Below are positions 7,570 through 11,364 of a DNA stretch of 11,364 bases, one piece after another; position 1 is the first letter of the stretch; every line of letters begins with the position of its first letter. The notes under the pieces are model-generated. The model was not told the origin of the DNA, did not search any database, and worked only from the letters and a program-made list of their open reading frames with translations. The translations under genes and the position numbers were made by a program. Source of the DNA: Hyphomicrobiaceae bacterium (lineage in GTDB: Bacteria > Pseudomonadota > Alphaproteobacteria > Rhizobiales > HXMU1428-3); assembly GCA_028285025.1 (NCBI GenBank), contig JANQQH010000505.1, positions 1 to 11,364 of the forward strand. The letters are read 5' to 3'.

Positions 7570-8745
7570 ATGATGAAATTTGCAACCAGTAAGGGGTTTC
7601 AATCAGGCCTGCATCGCCACGGAAAAGAGGCTGTCTCAGTTTCAGAACTGAGCATTGACGCGATTCCTGAGATTGATGCATTGTGGCGCGATTTATATAT
7701 AAATTGTGCTGAAGCCAATCCTTGCTATGCGCCTGACTACGTTAAAACTGTTTTTACTTTCACCAGATCCAAAAGAGCTGGGAGTGTATTGGTTATAAAT
7801 TATTCGCCTGTTAAAGGCCCCAAAGAGCTCATAGGTCTTCTCCCACTTGGTATCAAGTTTCGTGTTTTTAATTCTTTGGCTCCGATTTATGTGGGGCAGC
7901 ATTGTTGTTTCAATGGGTCATCATTACCGTTAATTCGAAGTGGATTTGAAGAAATTGCCTTATTTGCCTTGCTGAAATGGTTAAGCACAAACATCAGCAG
8001 TAATGGGCTTTTCATGTTCCCTGAATTGCCAATGGGCGGTCCTGTTGGAACCAGCTTAATCAATTTACTTAAGGAAAAACAAATTCCTTTCATCTGTAAC
8101 CAAATGTTTGAAAGGCCACTGATAGATATTTCTTGTGCGAAAAATTATGAAGATTATTCCCAGCTTATGAAGGGGCGAACGAAACAAACTTTAAATCGAA
8201 AGATGAGAAAAATTTCTTCTCTTGGGGAAATCACTTTTAGCTCTCATACCGGTTTAGATGTTTCACAAGCTATGAAAGAATTTTGTGAGCTTGAAGTGAA
8301 AGGCTGGAAAGGGCGTGCTGGCACGGCTTTGTTACAAGACGCAAAGGGCAAAAAACTTACCTATGAAACACTTTCTTCACCCAGTTTTGGTCTTACTCGC
8401 ATTGAGGCTTTACGTCTTAATGGTCAGGCCATTGCAATGAATATCTATATTGGTGGGGGCAAAAACGCGCTATTATTTAAACCAACTTATGATGAAACCT
8501 ATGCTAAATATTCGCCGGGTTCACTATTGTATTTTGAGTCGATTAAGCAACTTTTCAAAGAAGAATGGACCCAAAGAATTGACTCGGCCGTTTTACCATC
8601 AGATCAACTCGGCTCCATTTGGCGACAAAGACAAGTGTTCAATAACTTAATTTTTGGTTTTTCTCATCTAACACCTGAGCCTTTGGTTTGGCTGGCCGCT
8701 TCAATTTTAAACTTAAAATTAAAAGCTCAGAATATTTTTAAATAA
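7570..8745 (+). CDS. CelD/BcsL-like GNAT acyltransferase (BioF2-type domain)
   Basis: A 391-residue protein of the GNAT-fold acyltransferase group annotated as CelD/BcsL or Acetyltransf_6, which is related in fold to FemAB aminoacyl transferases. It probably transfers an acyl group to a sugar or lipid-linked intermediate at the cytoplasmic side. The signature is in the second half: ELEVKGWKGRAGTALLQ (240-256), IEALRLNGQAIAMNIYIG (278-295) and FKPTYDETYAKYSPGSLLY (303-321). The first 190 residues are the divergent N-terminal half of the double-GNAT layout, with a LIGLLPLGIKF strand region at 87-97. No signal peptide is seen. ATG at 7570 starts 1 bp after the flippase stop, with GAGG at 7559-7562; a second ATG at 7573 is also possible. 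Caulobacter HfsK, which modifies holdfast polysaccharide alongside the flippase HfsF, is the closest functional parallel I know of. Orthology is not claimed. Confidence 0.82.
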   Translation: MMKFATSKGFQSGLHRHGKEAVSVSELSIDAIPEIDALWRDLYINCAEANPCYAPDYVKTVFTFTRSKRAGSVLVINYSPVKGPKELIGLLPLGIKFRVFNSLAPIYVGQHCCFNGSSLPLIRSGFEEIALFALLKWLSTNISSNGLFMFPELPMGGPVGTSLINLLKEKQIPFICNQMFERPLIDISCAKNYEDYSQLMKGRTKQTLNRKMRKISSLGEITFSSHTGLDVSQAMKEFCELEVKGWKGRAGTALLQDAKGKKLTYETLSSPSFGLTRIEALRLNGQAIAMNIYIGGGKNALLFKPTYDETYAKYSPGSLLYFESIKQLFKEEWTQRIDSAVLPSDQLGSIWRQRQVFNNLIFGFSHLTPEPLVWLAASILNLKLKAQNIFK

Positions 8746-8760
8746 ACCTGAATTTACATT

Positions 8761-8789
8761 AAAAACTCTGCTTTGGGCACGTAAGCAGA
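8761..8789 (-). terminator. Intrinsic terminator of the minus-strand GNAT gene
   Basis: On the minus strand, TCTGCTT (8789-8783) pairs perfectly with AAGCAGA (8773-8767) around a 9-base loop. It is followed by G and then five T (8765-8761). The hairpin begins about 30 bp past the stop of the GNAT gene at 8818. On the plus strand the same hairpin has no T run after it, so it should act mainly on minus-strand transcripts and protect the end of the flippase/acyltransferase operon from readthrough. Confidence 0.5.
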
Positions 8790-8817
8790 TATGAACGTAG
8801 CCATTTTGGGAAATGAC

Positions 8818-9396
8818 CTAATCGCCCAACCCAATCCAGCGTTGTTGGATATCCAGCATCCCATAAACGAACCCGCTGCTATCTTCTAGCGCTTCTTCTA
8901 GCCGGGTCAGTACGGTTGAGTTGGCTGGCATAAGGTCTCCTATTACATCGCCTTGGTCAAAACATAGGCCAGCATCAAATTTGCGGGCTATTGCTTTCAT
9001 TGCTTGGTTTTGCCTCAAGCAATTGACATACAAATGATTGATATCTCGGTTACGTGCCGACAATATCACATGGCTAAACAATTGTGTGCCCACCCCTTTG
9101 TCGCGATACTCTTTTTCAACGGTAAAGGCTGCTTCTGCACTGCCAGGTTTGTTTGCAAAACATTTTAACTCACCTGTGCCACGCAAATTACCGCGCGGGC
9201 CAAAGTAACCCCATACCCGGCAGTTATGATCAAGCGCATGGCTGGCATAGTTTTCGATAAATTCGTCATTCACTTCACAGCCAAACCGCATATAGCGGCT
9301 GGTTTTTTCAAGTCGCAACAAATGGTCTTTAAATTCATCGCGCTCAATACACCAAAGTTTACGACAATGTCCGCCTAGATAAGATATTGTTCCCAT
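8818..9396 (-). CDS. GNAT family N-acetyltransferase
   Basis: A 192-residue single-domain cytoplasmic acetyltransferase that uses acetyl-CoA, acceptor unknown. Conserved motif A is clear: AAFTVEKEYRDKGVGTQLF (89-107), containing the R-x-x-G-x-G pyrophosphate loop at 98-103. Motif B corresponds to HLYVNCLRQNQAMKAIARKF (121-140). The N-terminus, with FKDHLLRLEKTSRYMRFG (22-39), matches a proteobacterial GNAT group that begins with an acidic 'HLLRL...SR..RF' helix and is often annotated only as GNAT. The nearest purine-rich ribosome binding site (AAAGGA) is unusually far, about 15 nt before the ATG, so the start is less sure. It has its own terminator and opposite orientation, so it is probably independent of the neighbouring operon. 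Confidence 0.86.
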   Translation of the reverse strand: MGTISYLGGHCRKLWCIERDEFKDHLLRLEKTSRYMRFGCEVNDEFIENYASHALDHNCRVWGYFGPRGNLRGTGELKCFANKPGSAEAAFTVEKEYRDKGVGTQLFSHVILSARNRDINHLYVNCLRQNQAMKAIARKFDAGLCFDQGDVIGDLMPANSTVLTRLEEALEDSSGFVYGMLDIQQRWIGLGD

Positions 9397-9509
9397 AAAT
9401 TGGTCACAAAGTCCTTTTGTTATGATCTCCTGGTTTTAAAATATAAGATCTGGGGCATAGGACGCCAGCGTAAACAGGGTTGTTCGCAAACATGACAGCC
9501 ATGTAAAAA

Positions 9510-9519
9510 TTGCATGCAA
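9510..9519. repeat. Perfect 10-bp palindrome upstream of zapE
   Basis: TTGCATGCAA is an exact palindrome, flanked by AAAA on the left and AATT on the right, in the 269-bp divergent gap between the GNAT gene and zapE. It could be a dimeric regulator site for either gene. No known regulator is recognised, and a 10-bp palindrome may also occur by chance. Confidence 0.25.
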
Positions 9520-9665
9520 AATTTCATGATTTGGCCATAAACAGTTGCAGGTGACGATGTAGCGGGCCAATGGAGAGAGAATAACAAAATAGGACATGAG
9601 CAAAATTTTAAGCCTTATATGCCAAAACAAAGCTAAACAAAGTACATTTAAGGAAAATTCTGGAG

Positions 9666-10763
9666 ATGAGCGGTTCGTTCTTAGACCTCTATAATGATCA
9701 CATAAAGCGAAAATTGATCACCCCAGATGATGCGCAAGAAAGTATTGCTAAGGCTTTGGATGCGCTTGGGACAAGATTGTCCACATATTCTCCGCGTAAG
9801 CCAGGTTTATTTACGACTTTGTTTGGCAGCAAAAAAGAAATCGATAACGCGCCAAAGGGTCTTTATTTATACGGGGGTGTTGGGCGCGGCAAAACCATGT
9901 TGATGGATATGTTTTATGACTACATCGATTTTGAACCCAAAATGCGCGTTCATTTTAATGAGTTCATGGCTACAGCTCATGCGTTAATCGCTCAATATCG
10001 AAAATCTCATGAGGGTGACTCAATTCCGTTGGTGGCTGAAGATTTAGCTGAAAAAGCCAAGCTGATTTGTTTTGACGAGTTTTATGTTACTGATATTGCT
10101 GATGCGATGATTTTGGGGCGTTTATTTACCGCTTTGTTTAAGGAGGGCGTGGTGTTTATTGCGACCTCAAACTGTCCGATTCATGAGTTGTATAAAGATG
10201 GTCTTAATCAGCAATTGTTTATGCCATTTATTGTGTTACTTAATGGGCGCATGGTTGCTCATGAGGTTATCTCGCCCACCGATTTTCGGTTGCGGGCCCT
10301 TAATGGCAAAGATTTATACTTTACCCCGGTTGACCAACAAGCTGATGAAGATGTTTGTTCATTATGGCAAGCCATAAGCGGTAAAGCTGAAGGCAAACCG
10401 GCTCAAATTATTGTTAAGGGTCGTCGATTAACTGTCCCGGAAGCTGCTGGCGGCGCGGCGCGGTTTAACTTTAGCGATTTATGTGAAGAGGCGCTGGGGC
10501 GTGATGATTATTTAGCGCTGGCAAGCCGCTATCATTCGATATTTATTGATGACATTCCGATCATGAGACCAGAAGACAGGAACCAGGCCCGCCGGTTTAT
10601 CACCTTGATTGATACGCTTTATGATCAAAATATTCGCTTGGTTGCCACGGCGGAAGCTGAACCGGGAAATCTTTATGAGGCTGGGGATAATGCAGCTCTT
10701 TTTGAGCGTACAAGTTCGCGTTTGATAGAAATGCGTCGCGGTGCTCACCTTGTAGAGGCATAA
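9666..10763 (+). CDS. zapE: Cell division protein ZapE (AFG1-like AAA ATPase)
   Basis: A 365-residue AAA ATPase of the AFG1/LACE1/ZapE family. In Escherichia coli ZapE associates with the FtsZ ring and destabilises FtsZ polymers in an ATP-dependent way; the mitochondrial relative AFG1 is linked to protein quality control. Walker A is GGVGRGKT (70-77), Walker B LICFDEF (133-139), a sensor-like ATSN (166-169), and the arginine finger region ERTSSRLIEM (347-356). The family-specific FDEFYVTDIADAMILGRLF (136-154) and SRYHSIFIDDIPIM (287-300) are intact, so the enzyme should be active. AAGGA at 9650-9654 precedes the ATG by 11 nt, and a TGGAG abuts it. The gene runs towards mdh in the same direction, a conserved alphaproteobacterial order, but across a long spacer that suggests separate transcription. 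Confidence 0.95.
   Translation: MSGSFLDLYNDHIKRKLITPDDAQESIAKALDALGTRLSTYSPRKPGLFTTLFGSKKEIDNAPKGLYLYGGVGRGKTMLMDMFYDYIDFEPKMRVHFNEFMATAHALIAQYRKSHEGDSIPLVAEDLAEKAKLICFDEFYVTDIADAMILGRLFTALFKEGVVFIATSNCPIHELYKDGLNQQLFMPFIVLLNGRMVAHEVISPTDFRLRALNGKDLYFTPVDQQADEDVCSLWQAISGKAEGKPAQIIVKGRRLTVPEAAGGAARFNFSDLCEEALGRDDYLALASRYHSIFIDDIPIMRPEDRNQARRFITLIDTLYDQNIRLVATAEAEPGNLYEAGDNAALFERTSSRLIEMRRGAHLVEA

Positions 10764-11364
<601 letters not shown>

Noticed and set aside
9436..9630. 64-codon minus-strand frame between the GNAT gene and zapE
   Set aside because: It has a TTG start without a ribosome binding site and no recognisable family. Its hydrophobicity is what AT-rich DNA gives by chance.
9596..9694. 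32-codon plus-strand frame overlapping the zapE start, considered as a leader peptide
   Set aside because: The AGGA is only one base from the ATG, the frame overlaps zapE out of frame, and no regulatory amino-acid run or attenuator hairpin is present.

Overview
The window looks like a chromosomal segment from an alphaproteobacterium of moderate to low GC content (judged by eye, not computed). Three things support this: a short-form HisG coupled to its regulatory partner HisZ, a zapE gene followed by mdh (an order common in Alphaproteobacteria, where sucCD often comes next), and a DUF2939 protein. The species cannot be named from the sequence alone.

Layout. Positions 1-1890 hold hisZ and hisG, overlapping by 4 bp, which together make the first enzyme of histidine biosynthesis. 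Facing them is a Faxc/metaxin-like glutathione S-transferase-fold protein (1942-2673, minus). It is divergent from a membrane-anchored DUF2939 protein (2823-3551, plus). That gene converges on a 3-hydroxyisobutyrate-dehydrogenase-family oxidoreductase (3667-4533, minus). After a spacer of about 320 bp comes a tight plus-strand operon of three genes, 4854-8745: an ATP-grasp ligase, a Wzx-type polysaccharide/lipid flippase, and a CelD/BcsL-like (BioF2-type) GNAT acyltransferase. A separate minus-strand GNAT acetyltransferase follows (8818-9396), with a candidate intrinsic terminator after it. Then come zapE (9666-10763), a roughly 490-bp spacer with several small inverted repeats, and the first 35 codons of mdh (from 11258).

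How the genes fit together. The his pair, zapE and mdh are housekeeping genes. The ATP-grasp/flippase/acyltransferase trio is the accessory part. Its gaps are 33 bp and 1 bp, it appears more AT-rich than the flanking core genes, and it contains no glycosyltransferase. The likeliest reading is a small cassette that modifies a lipid-linked saccharide or similar envelope precursor, by ligation and acylation, and moves it across the inner membrane. The substrates are unknown. This is the best candidate for an undescribed system here, but that functional reading is inference from family membership and gene order.
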